Assembly: GCF_003244315.1 (NCBI RefSeq)
Contig: NZ_QKWH01000001.1
Coordinates: 682,001-746,000, forward strand
DNA: 64,000 nt
Reading direction: 5' to 3'
Source: Xylanimonas oleitrophica
GTDB lineage: Bacteria; Actinomycetota; Actinomycetes; Actinomycetales; Cellulomonadaceae
The number at the start of each line of letters is the position of its first letter. Position 1 is the stretch's first letter. The notes beneath the pieces are model-generated. The model made no database searches and had not been told where the DNA came from. It was given only the letters and a program-made list of their open reading frames with translations. This document shows positions 1 through 9,008 of the stretch, in pieces. The position numbers were made by a program, and so were the translations under genes.

Positions 1-1
1 C

Positions 2-535
2 ATGCGTGTGCAGGGCGCCTGGGTGGCCGAGTCCGAGGTGCACCAGGTGGTCGAGCACGTCAAGGCCCAGCTCAAGCCCGTGTACCGCGAGGACGTCACG
101 GCACCGGCGGCGGCCAAGAAGCAGATCGACGACGACATCGGGGACGACCTGGACCTGCTGCTGCAGGCGGCGGAGCTGGTGGTCACGACGCAGTTCGGCT
201 CCACGTCGATGCTGCAGCGCAAGCTGCGTGTCGGGTTCGCGAAGGCCGGCCGTCTGATGGACCTGCTCGAGTCGCGCGAGATCGTCGGTCCCTCCGAGGG
301 GTCCAAGGCGCGCGAGGTGCTGGTCCAGCCTGACGACCTGCCCGGTGCGCTGGCGATCATCCGGGGCGAGACGCCGGCGGTCTACGACCAGGCGGACGGG
401 CAGGCGGACGAGCCGGGCGGCGGCGAGGCAGCCGGCGCCGACCCCTACGCCGACGGGATCGACGGCCATCGCCCGCCCGTCGCGAAGGAATACCACGACG
501 ACGCCGACACGGACCCGGAGAACGGCTGGCGCTGA
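2..535 (+). CDS. ftsK: DNA translocase FtsK, C-terminal part (5' end outside window)
   Basis: Only the last 177 codons are present. FtsK is the septum-bound motor that pumps chromosome ends apart and activates XerCD at dif. The fragment begins in the tail of the RecA-like motor and contains the winged-helix gamma domain (about residues 50-118, with the run [15 protein letters not shown]), which reads KOPS/SRS sequences. An acidic, Gly-rich tail follows. The true start lies upstream of base 1, so the ATG at base 2 is internal. The order ftsK-pgsA-cinA-clgR is usual in actinobacteria and supports the call. Confidence 0.93.
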   Translation: MRVQGAWVAESEVHQVVEHVKAQLKPVYREDVTAPAAAKKQIDDDIGDDLDLLLQAAELVVTTQFGSTSMLQRKLRVGFAKAGRLMDLLESREIVGPSEGSKAREVLVQPDDLPGALAIIRGETPAVYDQADGQADEPGGGEAAGADPYADGIDGHRPPVAKEYHDDADTDPENGWR

Positions 536-567
536 CCCTCGTGTCGGCTCGCGCGTGCACCACCCTC

Positions 568-579
568 TAGGCTGGTGAC
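568..579 (+). promoter_or_regulatory. -10 box of a leaderless pgsA promoter
   Basis: TAGGCT at 568-573 lies 6 nt before the GTG of pgsA, so transcription should begin at or next to the start codon. No Shine-Dalgarno sequence precedes the GTG. No good -35 box is visible. Confidence 0.5.
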
Positions 580-1197
580 GTGGTCGACCCTGCTGCCCCC
601 TCTCCCTGGAACGCCGCCAACGCGGTGACCGCGGCGCGCATCGCGCTGGTCCCGCTGTTCGCGTGGGCGCTCCTCGTCGACGGCGGGGAGTCGGTGACGT
701 GGCGCCTGGTCGCCACCGGCATCTTCGTGCTGGCCGCGGCGAGCGACCGCATCGACGGCTACCTGGCACGCAGTCGCGGGATGGTCACCGACCTCGGCAA
801 GCTCCTCGACCCCATCGCCGACAAGGCGCTCATCGGCACGGCGCTGGTGCTCCTGGCATGGCCGCTGGGCGAGCTGCCCTGGTGGGTCCCCGTGGTCGTG
901 CTGGTGCGCGAGCTCGGCATCACGGTGATGCGGATGGCGGTGCTGCGGTATGCGGTCATGCCGGCCTCACGAGGCGGCAAGCTCAAGACGGTGCTGCAGT
1001 CGGTCGCGATCACGCTGTTCGTGCTCCCGCGCGCGCACCTGCCGGGCTTCGTCGAGGTCGTGGCGTGGGTGGTGCTGGTCGCGGCCGTCCTGGTCACCGT
1101 GGTGACCGGCGTCGAGTACGCCGTGCAGGGTTGGCGGCTGCGCCGTGAAGCGCTCCGGGCCAGGCGGTTGGCGGGCACGGCTCCGACGTCGTCGTGA
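580..1197 (+). CDS. pgsA: CDP-diacylglycerol-glycerol-3-phosphate 3-phosphatidyltransferase
   Basis: Membrane enzyme of 205 aa that makes phosphatidylglycerol phosphate from CDP-diacylglycerol and glycerol 3-phosphate. The CDP-alcohol phosphatidyltransferase signature is complete: D-x2-DG-x2-AR, then G-x3-D-x3-D (around residues 46-70, reading DRIDGYLAR then GKLLDPIAD). Several hydrophobic helices flank it. The GTG start at 580 is favoured by its TAGGCT box and by the N-terminus. The stop overlaps the cinA start (GTGA at 1194-1197), so the two are probably translated together. A cardiolipin-synthase-type member of the same superfamily is the main alternative. Confidence 0.9.
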   Translation: MVDPAAPSPWNAANAVTAARIALVPLFAWALLVDGGESVTWRLVATGIFVLAAASDRIDGYLARSRGMVTDLGKLLDPIADKALIGTALVLLAWPLGELPWWVPVVVLVRELGITVMRMAVLRYAVMPASRGGKLKTVLQSVAITLFVLPRAHLPGFVEVVAWVVLVAAVLVTVVTGVEYAVQGWRLRREALRARRLAGTAPTSS

Positions 1198-1715
1198 ACG
1201 CCGCGGGTGCCCGAGCGGTGCGGAGCGCCGACGACGCCGGAGCGCGCGGTCTGCTCGACGCGCTCGCGCGGCGCGGGTGGACGGTGGGGGTAGCCGAGTC
1301 GCTGACGGGCGGCCTCGTCGTCGCCGGTCTCGTGGCCGTCCCGGGAGCGTCGGCGGTCCTGCGAGGCGGTGTCGTGGCCTACGCGACGGACCTCAAGGCC
1401 GCCCTGCTCGGCGTGGACGTGGACCTGCTCGCCGCCCGGGGTGCGGTGGACCCGGACGTCGCTGCGGCGATGGCCGAGGGGGTCCGGTCCGCGACGGGTG
1501 CGGACGTCGGGCTCGCGACCACCGGGGTGGCAGGCCCCGACCCGCAGGACGGGAAGGCCCCGGGCCTCGTCTACGTCGCCGTCCGGACCCCGGAGGGCGC
1601 GGGCGTGCGCAGGCTCGACCTCGCCGGGGACCGTGCGACCGTCCGCGAGGGGGCCGTCGGCGGCGTCCTCGCGCTCGCGCGGGAGCTCGTGCGACCACGC
1701 GTGGCCGACATGTGA
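1194..1715 (+). CDS. cinA: CinA-type nicotinamide-nucleotide amidohydrolase (CinA C-terminal domain only)
   Basis: Stand-alone 173-aa CinA C-terminal domain, the part that deamidates nicotinamide mononucleotide in NAD recycling. Family motifs visible are [10 protein letters not shown] near residue 32, [16 protein letters not shown] and the [11 protein letters not shown] loop. The N-terminal MoeA-like domain of full-length CinA is absent, as is normal for many actinobacterial copies. It overlaps pgsA by 4 nt and shares its transcript. It is followed by about 310 bases without a gene that lead to clgR. Confidence 0.88.
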   Translation: MNAAGARAVRSADDAGARGLLDALARRGWTVGVAESLTGGLVVAGLVAVPGASAVLRGGVVAYATDLKAALLGVDVDLLAARGAVDPDVAAAMAEGVRSATGADVGLATTGVAGPDPQDGKAPGLVYVAVRTPEGAGVRRLDLAGDRATVREGAVGGVLALARELVRPRVADM

Positions 1716-2025
1716 ATGCTTCGTCGCGATCACCGTCCCCGGCTGGCACCTGATGCGCGGGCGTGGGAGGTTCGTGAAGTGGGCTCGGGACGACCAGCGG
1801 CACAGAGCACGCAGCCGGGGGAACAAGGATCTCCTCGCCGGCGTTGGAGAAGTCGTGATCAGCACCAGGCCCACAGGACGGCTCGACGCGCGCCAGGGCC
1901 GCCAGGACGCGACGCGCACAGGGTACGGTAGGGCGGTCTCCCCTCAGGGGGATCGGACGGGACGGAAGCCGGTGACGGCTCACGAGGCCCGGCTGCAAGG
2001 GCCGGGCTCAGGAAGGGGGCGCGAG
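1716..2025 (+). other. Gene-free leader region before clgR
   Basis: No credible gene is seen in these 310 bases; the open frames here are not conserved-looking and lack starts with ribosome sites. The region holds a SigR/SigH-type promoter (1820-1845), a second possible -10 box (TACGGT, 1924-1929) and the GGAAGGGGG ribosome site for clgR at 2011-2019. A GTG at 1972 is in frame with clgR and could add 18 residues, but the family normally begins at the later ATG. Confidence 0.6.
1820..1845 (+). promoter_or_regulatory. SigR/SigH/SigE-type (ECF) promoter of clgR
   Basis: GGAAC at 1820-1824 is followed after exactly 18 nt by GTT at 1843-1845 (CGTT at 1842). This matches the GGAAY-N18-GTT consensus of the thiol- and heat-stress ECF sigma factors SigR (Streptomyces) and SigH/SigE (Mycobacterium). 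clgR is a known target of this sigma class in mycobacteria, which makes a chance match less likely. Transcription would begin near 1853. Confidence 0.65.
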
Positions 2026-2370
2026 ATGGTCGTTCTTCGACGAGAGATCGGCGACGTGCTGCGCGACGCGCGGCAGCGTCAGGGGCGCACCCTGCGTGAG
2101 GTGTCCTCCGCCGCCAGGGTCTCGCTGGGTTACCTCAGCGAGGTGGAGCGCGGGCAGAAGGAGGCGTCGTCGGAGCTGCTCGCCTCGATCTGCGAGGCGC
2201 TGGACGTGCCGATGTCGCTCGTCCTGCGCGAGGTCAGCGACCGCATCGCGATCGCCGAGGGGCTCGCGATCCCCGACACCATCCCCGCCGACTTCGTCGC
2301 CGGCCTGCTGGCCCGGGGCGGCGACTGGCGCGACGGGGTCGAGCGGTCGGATCTCCAGCCGGTCGGCTGA
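2026..2370 (+). CDS. clgR: Clp gene regulator, XRE-family transcription factor
   Basis: 114-aa DNA-binding protein with one helix-turn-helix of the XRE/Cro type (about residues 9-63, recognition helix around [13 protein letters not shown]). ClgR activates Clp protease genes and other stress genes in actinobacteria. The ATG at 2026 has a strong ribosome site 6-7 nt upstream. Position directly after ftsK-pgsA-cinA is the standard clgR locus. The C-terminus ([18 protein letters not shown]) is close to that of known ClgR proteins. Control by an ECF sigma factor is suggested by the upstream promoter. Confidence 0.88.
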   Translation: MVVLRREIGDVLRDARQRQGRTLREVSSAARVSLGYLSEVERGQKEASSELLASICEALDVPMSLVLREVSDRIAIAEGLAIPDTIPADFVAGLLARGGDWRDGVERSDLQPVG

Positions 2371-2388
2371 GCGCCGCACACTGACGTC

Positions 2389-2420
2389 ACGGGCGTCCCA
2401 CCTTCGGGTGGGGCGCCCGT
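2389..2420 (+). terminator. UUCG-loop hairpin after clgR
   Basis: A 14-bp stem (2389-2402 with 2407-2420, one G-T pair) closes on a TTCG tetraloop, 18 nt after the clgR stop. There is no T run, as is common for terminators in high-GC actinobacteria. Confidence 0.7.
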
Positions 2421-2445
2421 CGTCGTCCCGGGGACTGCCTTCTCC

Positions 2446-2490
2446 AGCAGAGCCGTCTTCCGCAGGGCCGTGTCCCGCAGGGCCGTGTCC
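2446..2490. repeat. Three 15-bp tandem repeats, clgR-nei intergenic
   Basis: CGCAGGGCCGTGTCC occurs twice in exact tandem (2461-2475, 2476-2490), preceded by a diverged copy (2446-2460). It lies between the convergent genes clgR and nei and is outside any gene. Confidence 0.6.
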
Positions 2491-2582
2491 CCGTAGCGCC
2501 GGGCCGCGAGCGGGGGACCGTCAGACCCGGTGGCCGCCCCGCCGGTGCCGCCCGGCGCCGTCAGTGCGGTCAGCGCCGTTCC

Positions 2583-3422
2583 TCAGGGCGTCCAGGGCCG
2601 CGGCAGGGGCGCCTGGCAGGACGGGCACCAGTAGACGACGCGTTCGAGAGCAGCCTGCTCGGGCCGCTCGTCGGGCCCGCGGGTGGACCCGAGGGCGACA
2701 GGCGTACGGCAGCGCACGCACGGCTTGTGGTGACGTCCGTGGACCCGGCGCTCGACCGCGCCCAGACCGGAGCGGCGCGCGACGAGGACGCTGCGGGTGA
2801 CGAGCCGCGCACCGGCGACCAGCAGCGCGCGCCGGTGCGCCGCGTCGAGGGCGCCGGCCGGCGTCCACGGCCACCAGCGGGTCGCGAACAGGGTCTCGGC
2901 CGTCCAGATCGTGCCGAGCCCGGCGACCACGCGCTGGTCGAGGAGTGCGACGCACAGCGGGCGGTCGGGCTCGGCGGCGAGCCGGTCGACGGCGTCGTCG
3001 ACCTCCGGCGCGGTGCCCTCGGCGAAGCCCGGGCCGAGCACGTCCGGACCCAGATGCCCCAGCAGCGTCGCCTCGTCCCGGGTGCGGACCAGGTCGAGCA
3101 TGCCCAGGCTGCGCCCGAGGCACGTCCACGCCGAGGTGGCGAGCACGGCGCGCACGGCGGGCGAGCGCCCGGCCGCGGCGGGTGTCCCGGTGCGCTCGAC
3201 GCGCCAGTCGCCCTCCATCCGCAGGTGCGTGTGCAAGGTGCGGCCGTCGTCCAGCCGCAGCAGGAGGTGCTTGCCGTAGGAGACCGACTCGACGACGGTC
3301 CGGCCGACGAGGTCTGCCCCGGCGGCCGACGGCCAGCGCAGCTCGGCTCGCACCAGCGGCGCACCGACCAGCGCGGCTCCCAGCCGTTCGGCGGTCAGCC
3401 GCAGCACGTCTCCCTCGGGCAT
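2583..3422 (-). CDS. nei: Fpg/Nei-family DNA glycosylase, Nei2-like
   Basis: 279-aa base-excision repair glycosylase/AP lyase. It has the catalytic N-terminus MPEGD (Pro2 nucleophile, Glu3), Lys51 in YGKHLLLRL, and a C-terminal zinc finger (Cys235, Cys238, Cys266, Cys269) with Arg261 five residues before the third Cys. The helix-two-turn-helix site normally reads GxGN, but here it is GLGTIWTAETLF, so the usual Asn is Thr171. It lies 18 nt after the lhr stop, so lhr-nei is probably one operon, the same pairing as Rv3296-Rv3297. The substrate range (oxidised pyrimidines or purines) cannot be read from the sequence. Confidence 0.88.
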   Translation of the reverse strand: MPEGDVLRLTAERLGAALVGAPLVRAELRWPSAAGADLVGRTVVESVSYGKHLLLRLDDGRTLHTHLRMEGDWRVERTGTPAAAGRSPAVRAVLATSAWTCLGRSLGMLDLVRTRDEATLLGHLGPDVLGPGFAEGTAPEVDDAVDRLAAEPDRPLCVALLDQRVVAGLGTIWTAETLFATRWWPWTPAGALDAAHRRALLVAGARLVTRSVLVARRSGLGAVERRVHGRHHKPCVRCRTPVALGSTRGPDERPEQAALERVVYWCPSCQAPLPRPWTP

Positions 3423-3440
3423 CTGGTCCGATCCTCCCGC

Positions 3441-6400
3441 TCAGCCGCCGGCGACGCGCAGGCCGCGCGGGGTGACGGCGAACCCGGCCTCGAGCAGTGC
3501 CGCGGCAGCGGGGTGGCGGTCGCGGGCAGCGGTCAGGGCGGGCACGCCGTCGACGCGCTGGACGAGCACGCGCCCCAGCCTGCCCTCGCGTGCCGCCCCG
3601 GCGAGCAGGGCGGCGGCGGACGTCAGCGCACGTGCGCGACCCGACCCGAACGACAGCACCGAGCGTCCGCCGCGCTCGACGTAGAGCACCAGGTCGCCGT
3701 CGACGAGGACGACGACGGCGCCCGCCTTGCGTCCAGGACGGTGCGCGCCGGCCGCCGTGCTCGCCCCGTCGCCCGTGCCCCCGGCGGTGCGGCTTCGGCC
3801 AGGCGCGGCCACGGCGCCGTCCCGGTCGACCGGTCCCCGGGCGTGGTCGCCGGCGTCCTCTGCCTCGCGACGGCCCTCGACGCCCACGCCCCCCTCCGCA
3901 CCCCGGCCTGACCGGGGCCAGGGGAGCGCCGCCCCGTACGGGTTGGCGGGGTCGGTGGCCGCCAGCAGCACCGCCGGCGGCAGCCGACGGCGCCCGGCCC
4001 GGGCCACGGACGGGTCGAGGGCGGCGCCGGCCGGCCCGTGCGCGGCGTCGTCGGTGTCGTCCTGCTCGTGCGAGCGGGTGCGGTCGGCGGCGTCGGTGCG
4101 TAGCTGGTCCACCGCACCGGGCAGCGCGAACTGGGAGCCCCCGAGTCCTTCGACGAAGTAGCCTCGCCGCACGGCACCCCGTTCCTCGAGCTCGCGCAGC
4201 ACCTGGTAGACGGCGCGGAACCGGCCCGCCACCCCCTCGGACGGTGCCGCGGCGCGCGTCAGGACGCCGTGCCGGTCGAGCAGCACCTGGGTGAGCGCGT
4301 GGGTGCGCACGGTCGGGTCCTGCTCGACCGCGGGGAGGGCCGACCAGCGTCCGCCTCCGGTCCGTGCCACCGTCCCGGCGGCCGGGGCCGCCCCGGCGAG
4401 CCCGAACCGGGACCGGCGGACAGGGCGGGCGCGCGCGGGGGCGCGCGGGGCTCGGTGGGCTCCGCCGGCACCGGTGCCCACGGCCTCGCGCAGCGGCCCG
4501 AGCCCGTCGTTGGTGACCCGGCCGGCCCACACGAGGTCCCACAGGGCATCGAGGGTCGCGGCCTGGGAGGCGCCGGCGAGCTCGGCCAGGCGGGGCAGGA
4601 AGTACCCGCCAGAGCCGTCCAGGAGCTCGAGCACCGCCCGGTGCAGGTCCGTGTCGAGCGGCCCGCCCACCTCGAGAGGCTCGGGGTCGGGCAGCGTGAG
4701 CGTCGCGCCGTCGGTCAGGTGGAGGCTGACCAGGCCGTCGCCCCCGCCGGAGCCGGGAAGGCGCCCGTGCCCGCACCACAGCACCTCGCCGGCCGTGGTG
4801 AGCTCGTCGAGCATGGCGGGGGAGTAGTCGGCCACCCGGGCGGGCAGCACGAGCGTCTCCAGGGCCGAAGCAGGGACGGGGGCTCCGGAAAGCTGTTCCA
4901 CGGCGCGCAGCACGCCGTCGACACCGCGCAGCGCCCCCGCCCCGGCGCCGACCTGGTGCCAGCGCGGCAGGAACAGCCCGAGGGCCTCGGGCTCGACGGG
5001 CTCGACCTCGGCGCGCAGCGCAGCCAGCGAACGCCGACGCAGGGTGCGCAGCACTTCGGGGTCGCACCACTCGTCGCCCGTTCCACCCAAGGACGAGGGG
5101 CGGATGGCGCCCCGCACCAGGGTCCCAGCCGCCTCGAGCCGGGCCAGGGCGTGCTGCACGACGGCGACGCCGAGGCCGAACCGGGCCGCGACGTCGGCGG
5201 CGGCGAACGGCCCGTGGGTGCGGGCGTGCCGGCGCACGAGGTCTCCGAGGGGGTCGGGCACCAGCTCGGTGTACGCCTCGGGCACGCCGACCGGCAGGGC
5301 CACACCGAGGGCGTCGCGCAGGCGCCCGGCGTCCTGCGCCACCGCCCACTGCTCCGTGCCCGCCACGCGCACGCGGATCACCCGGCGGGCACGCTCGAGC
5401 TCGACGAGCCAGCCCGCCACGTGGTCCCGGACCTCGGGCCGCGTGCGCTCCGCGAGCTCCTGCGGCGGGTGCGGACCGGTGCGCCGCAGCACGTCCCACA
5501 GCCCCTCGGCGTCCCTGGCCTGGCGTCCCTCCGCCAGGGCCTGCAGCTCCGACTCGGTGCGCTCGACGGCTGCGGGGTCCAGCAGGTCCGCCAGCGCCGT
5601 GGCACCCTGCTCGCCCAGCAGCTCGGCCAGCAGGTCGGGATCGAGGGACAGCGCCGCCGCACGCCGCTCGGCGAGCGGGGCGTCGCCGTCGTACAGGAAC
5701 TGGGCGGTGTAGCCGAACAGCAGCGCCTGGGCGAACGGTGACGGGCTGGGCGTGGTGACCTCCACCAACCGGATGCGTCCGGCGGCGAGGTCGCCCATGA
5801 TCCCGGCGAGCGCGGCGACGTCGAAGTCGTCCTGGAGGCACTCGCGCGCGGCCTCCAGCGTCACCGGGAAGTCCGGGAACTGCGCGGCGACCTGCAGCAG
5901 CTGCGACGCCCGCTGCCGCTGCTGCCACAGCGGCTGGCGCCGGTCGGGCCGCCGGCGCGGCAGCAGGAGGGCACGGGCTGCGGCCTCGCGGAAGCGGGCG
6001 GCGAACAGCACCGACGAGCCGAGCTCGTCGCGCACGGCGCGCAGCACGTCGTCCGGGTCCAGCAGCAGGTCCTCGGACGTGACCAGCGGGGTGTCAGCAC
6101 CGGCCGCGCCGCCGGGACCGCCGTCGTCCGGGGCAGCCTCGTACCCCAGGTCCCAGCCCCCGGCGTCGGGGAGGCGCAGCACGATGCCGTCGTCGGAGTG
6201 CATCGCCGAGACGTCCAGGCCGTGCCGCTCGCGCAGGCGGGCGGCGACCACCAGCGCCCAGGGGGCGTGCACCTTGGCGCCGAACGGGGAGTGCACCACC
6301 ACCCGCCAGTCGCCCAGCTCGTCGCGGAACCGCTCGACGACGATCGTGCGGTCGTCGGGCACCCGCCCTGTCGCGGTGCGCTGCTCCGTCAGGTAGGACG

Positions 6401-8630
6401 CCAGGTTGTCGGCGGCCCACTCGTCGAGCCCCGCCTCCCGCAGCCGCGCCCTGCCCGTGCCGGGGTCCTGCGCCAGCAGCGCGTCGGTGGTCCGCACGAA
6501 CGCCCCGACGGCACGCCCCAGCTCCACGGGGCGGCCGGGGGAGTCGCCCTTCCAGAACGGCAGGCGGCCCGGCAGCCCGGGGGCCGGGGAGACGAGCACC
6601 CGGTCGGGGGTGATGTCCTCGATGCGCCACGTGGAGGAGCCGAGCGTGAACGTGTCGCCCACCCGGGACTCGTAGACCATCTCCTCGTCGAGCTCACCCA
6701 CGCGCTTGCCGCCGCGCTGGCCACCACCCGACGCGCTGCCCCCCGGGTCCTCGTCCGTGGCCAGGTAGACGCCGTACAGGCCCCGGTCGGGGATGGTGCC
6801 GCCGCTCGTGGCGGCGAGGCGCAGCGCACCCGGGCGGCCCGAGAGCCGGCCCGTGGCGCGGTCCCACACGATGCGGGCACGCAGCTCGGCGAAGTCCTCG
6901 CTGGGGTAGCGGCCCGCCAGCATGTCGAGCACCGCGTTCCAGGTGGCCTGGCCGAGGCCCGCGTACGGGTGGGCGCGGCGGAACGTCGCGAGCAGCTCGT
7001 CGGCGTCCCAGTCGTCCGTGGCGAGCGCGGCGACCACCTGCTGCGCCAGCACGTCGAGGGGGTTGCTGGGCACGTGCAGCGGCTCGATCTCGCCGGCGCG
7101 CATCCGCTGGGCCACCACGGTGGCGGGCACGAGGTCGCCGCGGAACGTCGGGAAGACGACCCCGTGCGACACCGCGCCGACCTGGTGGCCGGCGCGGCCG
7201 ATGCGCTGCAGCCCGCTCGCCACCGAGGGCGGAGCGCCCACCTGGACCACCAGGTCCACGGCACCCATGTCGATGCCCAGCTCGAGCGAGCTCGTGGCGA
7301 CGACGGCGGGCAGCCGCCCTTCCTTGAGCTCCGACTCGGTGCGGGTGCGCTCGGCGCGGCTCATCGACCCGTGGTGGGCACGGGCCAGCACCGCACCCTC
7401 GGGGTCGCGGGGGGCGGACGTGCCGGACTGCCCCGGCAGGTGCGCGGGCCACACCCCGCCCGGGTCGTCGACCGCCTCGCCCAGCCGCTGGGCCCACAGC
7501 TCGTTCATCCGGGCAGTGAGGCGCTCGGCACCCCGCCGGGAGTTGGTGAACACCAGGGTCGAGGTGTGCGAGGCCACCAGGTCGACCACCCGCTCCTCGA
7601 CGTGCGGCCACACCGAGGCCCGCCGCAGGGGCGACGTCGCGCCGCCCGTCAGGTCCGGGGCGCCCGGTACGCCAGAGGCCGCGGGCGCCGCCGTCCCGGG
7701 CGCCCCTGCGCCGGCCGGGCTGCCGGCCGTGCTCCCACCGGGCAGCGCGCCGTCGTCCCCGCTGCCCTCGTCGAACCCGCCACCGGAGCCGACGCCGAAC
7801 CCGCCACCGGGGGCGACGGCGAACCCGCCGTCGTCCGGCCCCTGGCGCGCCGGGGCGTCGAGGTCCCCCAGGTCCGGCACGGGCACGACGACGTCGATGT
7901 CCCACTGCTTGCTCGCCGGTGGCTGCACGACCACGACCTCGCGGCCGCCGTCGTCGGGCGACCGGTGACCGCCGAGGAACGCGGCGACCTCCTCGACCGG
8001 GCGCACCGTGGCCGACAGCCCCACGCGCTGGGCGGGACGCCCCCCGGCCGCCACCAGGAGCGCGTCGAGGCGTTCGAGGCTCAGCGCCAGGTGGGCGCCG
8101 CGCTTGGTGCCCGCCACGGCGTGGATCTCGTCCACGACGACGGTCTCGACCCCGAGGAGACCCTGGCGCGCCTGCGACGTCAGGACGAGGAACAGCGACT
8201 CCGGCGTGGTCACCAGCACGTCGGGCGGGCGGGTGGCGAAGCTTCGGCGCTCGCTGGCCGGGGTGTCGCCGGTGCGCATGCCCACCGTCACCTCGGGGGT
8301 CTCGATCCCCTCGCGGGCGGCAGCCTGCCGGATGCCGGCTAGCGGGGAGCGCAGGTTGCGCTGCACGTCCGCGGCCAGCGCCTTGAGCGGCGACACGTAC
8401 AGCACCCGGCAGCGGCGGGCCCGCTCGGGCTCCGGCTCGTGGTGCAGCCGGTCGATCGCCCAGAGGAACGCCGCGAGCGTCTTGCCCGAGCCGGTCGGGG
8501 CGACGACGAGGGCGTGCTTGCCGCCCGCGACGGCGTCCCACGCGCCGGTCTGGGCCGCCGTCGGGCCCTCGAACGCACCGGTGAACCACGCCCGGGTGGC
8601 GGGGCCGAAGCGCGCGAGGGGAGAGGTCAC
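3441..8630 (-). CDS. lhr: Large helicase-related protein Lhr, DEAD/DEAH-type ATP-dependent helicase
   Basis: 1729-aa superfamily-2 helicase implicated in DNA repair. Walker A is APTGSGKT (Lys50), Walker B is DEIH (167-170), motif III is LSAT (about 205-208), and the second RecA domain carries TSSLELGIDMG and QRIGRAGH. Winged-helix, beta-barrel and Lhr C-terminal domains follow. A Gly/Ala/Pro-rich insert (about residues 258-338) separates the two RecA domains. The GTG at 8630 is chosen because it is followed directly by the family N-terminus and lies 6 nt after a CACAAT box. The same frame stays open upstream across recA, but that extension is antisense and rejected. A full-length Lhr is usually 1500-1600 aa; the insert explains part of the excess. 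Confidence 0.93.
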   Translation of the reverse strand: MTSPLARFGPATRAWFTGAFEGPTAAQTGAWDAVAGGKHALVVAPTGSGKTLAAFLWAIDRLHHEPEPERARRCRVLYVSPLKALAADVQRNLRSPLAGIRQAAAREGIETPEVTVGMRTGDTPASERRSFATRPPDVLVTTPESLFLVLTSQARQGLLGVETVVVDEIHAVAGTKRGAHLALSLERLDALLVAAGGRPAQRVGLSATVRPVEEVAAFLGGHRSPDDGGREVVVVQPPASKQWDIDVVVPVPDLGDLDAPARQGPDDGGFAVAPGGGFGVGSGGGFDEGSGDDGALPGGSTAGSPAGAGAPGTAAPAASGVPGAPDLTGGATSPLRRASVWPHVEERVVDLVASHTSTLVFTNSRRGAERLTARMNELWAQRLGEAVDDPGGVWPAHLPGQSGTSAPRDPEGAVLARAHHGSMSRAERTRTESELKEGRLPAVVATSSLELGIDMGAVDLVVQVGAPPSVASGLQRIGRAGHQVGAVSHGVVFPTFRGDLVPATVVAQRMRAGEIEPLHVPSNPLDVLAQQVVAALATDDWDADELLATFRRAHPYAGLGQATWNAVLDMLAGRYPSEDFAELRARIVWDRATGRLSGRPGALRLAATSGGTIPDRGLYGVYLATDEDPGGSASGGGQRGGKRVGELDEEMVYESRVGDTFTLGSSTWRIEDITPDRVLVSPAPGLPGRLPFWKGDSPGRPVELGRAVGAFVRTTDALLAQDPGTGRARLREAGLDEWAADNLASYLTEQRTATGRVPDDRTIVVERFRDELGDWRVVVHSPFGAKVHAPWALVVAARLRERHGLDVSAMHSDDGIVLRLPDAGGWDLGYEAAPDDGGPGGAAGADTPLVTSEDLLLDPDDVLRAVRDELGSSVLFAARFREAAARALLLPRRRPDRRQPLWQQRQRASQLLQVAAQFPDFPVTLEAARECLQDDFDVAALAGIMGDLAAGRIRLVEVTTPSPSPFAQALLFGYTAQFLYDGDAPLAERRAAALSLDPDLLAELLGEQGATALADLLDPAAVERTESELQALAEGRQARDAEGLWDVLRRTGPHPPQELAERTRPEVRDHVAGWLVELERARRVIRVRVAGTEQWAVAQDAGRLRDALGVALPVGVPEAYTELVPDPLGDLVRRHARTHGPFAAADVAARFGLGVAVVQHALARLEAAGTLVRGAIRPSSLGGTGDEWCDPEVLRTLRRRSLAALRAEVEPVEPEALGLFLPRWHQVGAGAGALRGVDGVLRAVEQLSGAPVPASALETLVLPARVADYSPAMLDELTTAGEVLWCGHGRLPGSGGGDGLVSLHLTDGATLTLPDPEPLEVGGPLDTDLHRAVLELLDGSGGYFLPRLAELAGASQAATLDALWDLVWAGRVTNDGLGPLREAVGTGAGGAHRAPRAPARARPVRRSRFGLAGAAPAAGTVARTGGGRWSALPAVEQDPTVRTHALTQVLLDRHGVLTRAAAPSEGVAGRFRAVYQVLRELEERGAVRRGYFVEGLGGSQFALPGAVDQLRTDAADRTRSHEQDDTDDAAHGPAGAALDPSVARAGRRRLPPAVLLAATDPANPYGAALPWPRSGRGAEGGVGVEGRREAEDAGDHARGPVDRDGAVAAPGRSRTAGGTGDGASTAAGAHRPGRKAGAVVVLVDGDLVLYVERGGRSVLSFGSGRARALTSAAALLAGAAREGRLGRVLVQRVDGVPALTAARDRHPAAAALLEAGFAVTPRGLRVAGG

Positions 8631-8724
8631 CGGGTCATTGTGCAGCGCGGCACCGACGTTCGTGCCGCACAGGGGGGAGGGGGGAGCGGGGCGGCTGGTT
8701 TGACGGGGGTGGCAGGCTGAGGGC

Positions 8725-8961
8725 GTGCGTCTGAGGGAGTTCTGGCAGCTGGTCGACGAGGTGTTCGGCCCCGCGTATGGGCGCTCGCTCGCCCGGGAGC
8801 AGGTGCTGCCACCGCTCGGCAACCGCACGCCGGTCCAGGCGCTGGAGGCGGGGGTGCAGCCGCGCGACGTGTGGCACGCGCTGTGCGACGCCCTCGACGT
8901 GCCCGACGCCGAGCGGTGGGGCGACGACGAGCACCGGCAGGCCCCGCCCCGCAGCCGGTGA
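8725..8961 (+). CDS. DUF3046 family protein
   Basis: 78-aa protein of unknown function, recognised by the start MRLREFWQLVDEVFG and the motif LPPLGNRTPVQAL. Members are small, soluble and lie just upstream of recA in many actinobacteria, as here. The GTG at 8725 follows a weak CAGGCT box by 6 nt. No catalytic residues are apparent. It is divergent from lhr, with 94 bases between the two starts. Confidence 0.85.
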   Translation: MRLREFWQLVDEVFGPAYGRSLAREQVLPPLGNRTPVQALEAGVQPRDVWHALCDALDVPDAERWGDDEHRQAPPRSR

Positions 8962-8986
8962 CACGCCAGGGCGCGTCGCGCCCGAT

Positions 8987-9008
8987 CGAACAGATGTTCG
9001 GCTAGAGT
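8987..9008 (+). promoter_or_regulatory. LexA operator and -10 box of recA
   Basis: CGAACAGATGTTCG at 8987-9000 fits the Gram-positive/actinobacterial SOS box CGAAC-N4-GTTCG exactly. The -10 hexamer TAGAGT starts 3 nt later (9003-9008), so bound LexA would block RNA polymerase. The leader to the recA ATG is about 150 nt. Confidence 0.88.

Noticed and set aside
2521-5928. 1135-aa minus-strand frame within lhr/nei
   Set aside because: Arg/Gly/Pro/Ala-only composition typical of an out-of-frame reading of high-GC genes; lhr and nei explain the region.
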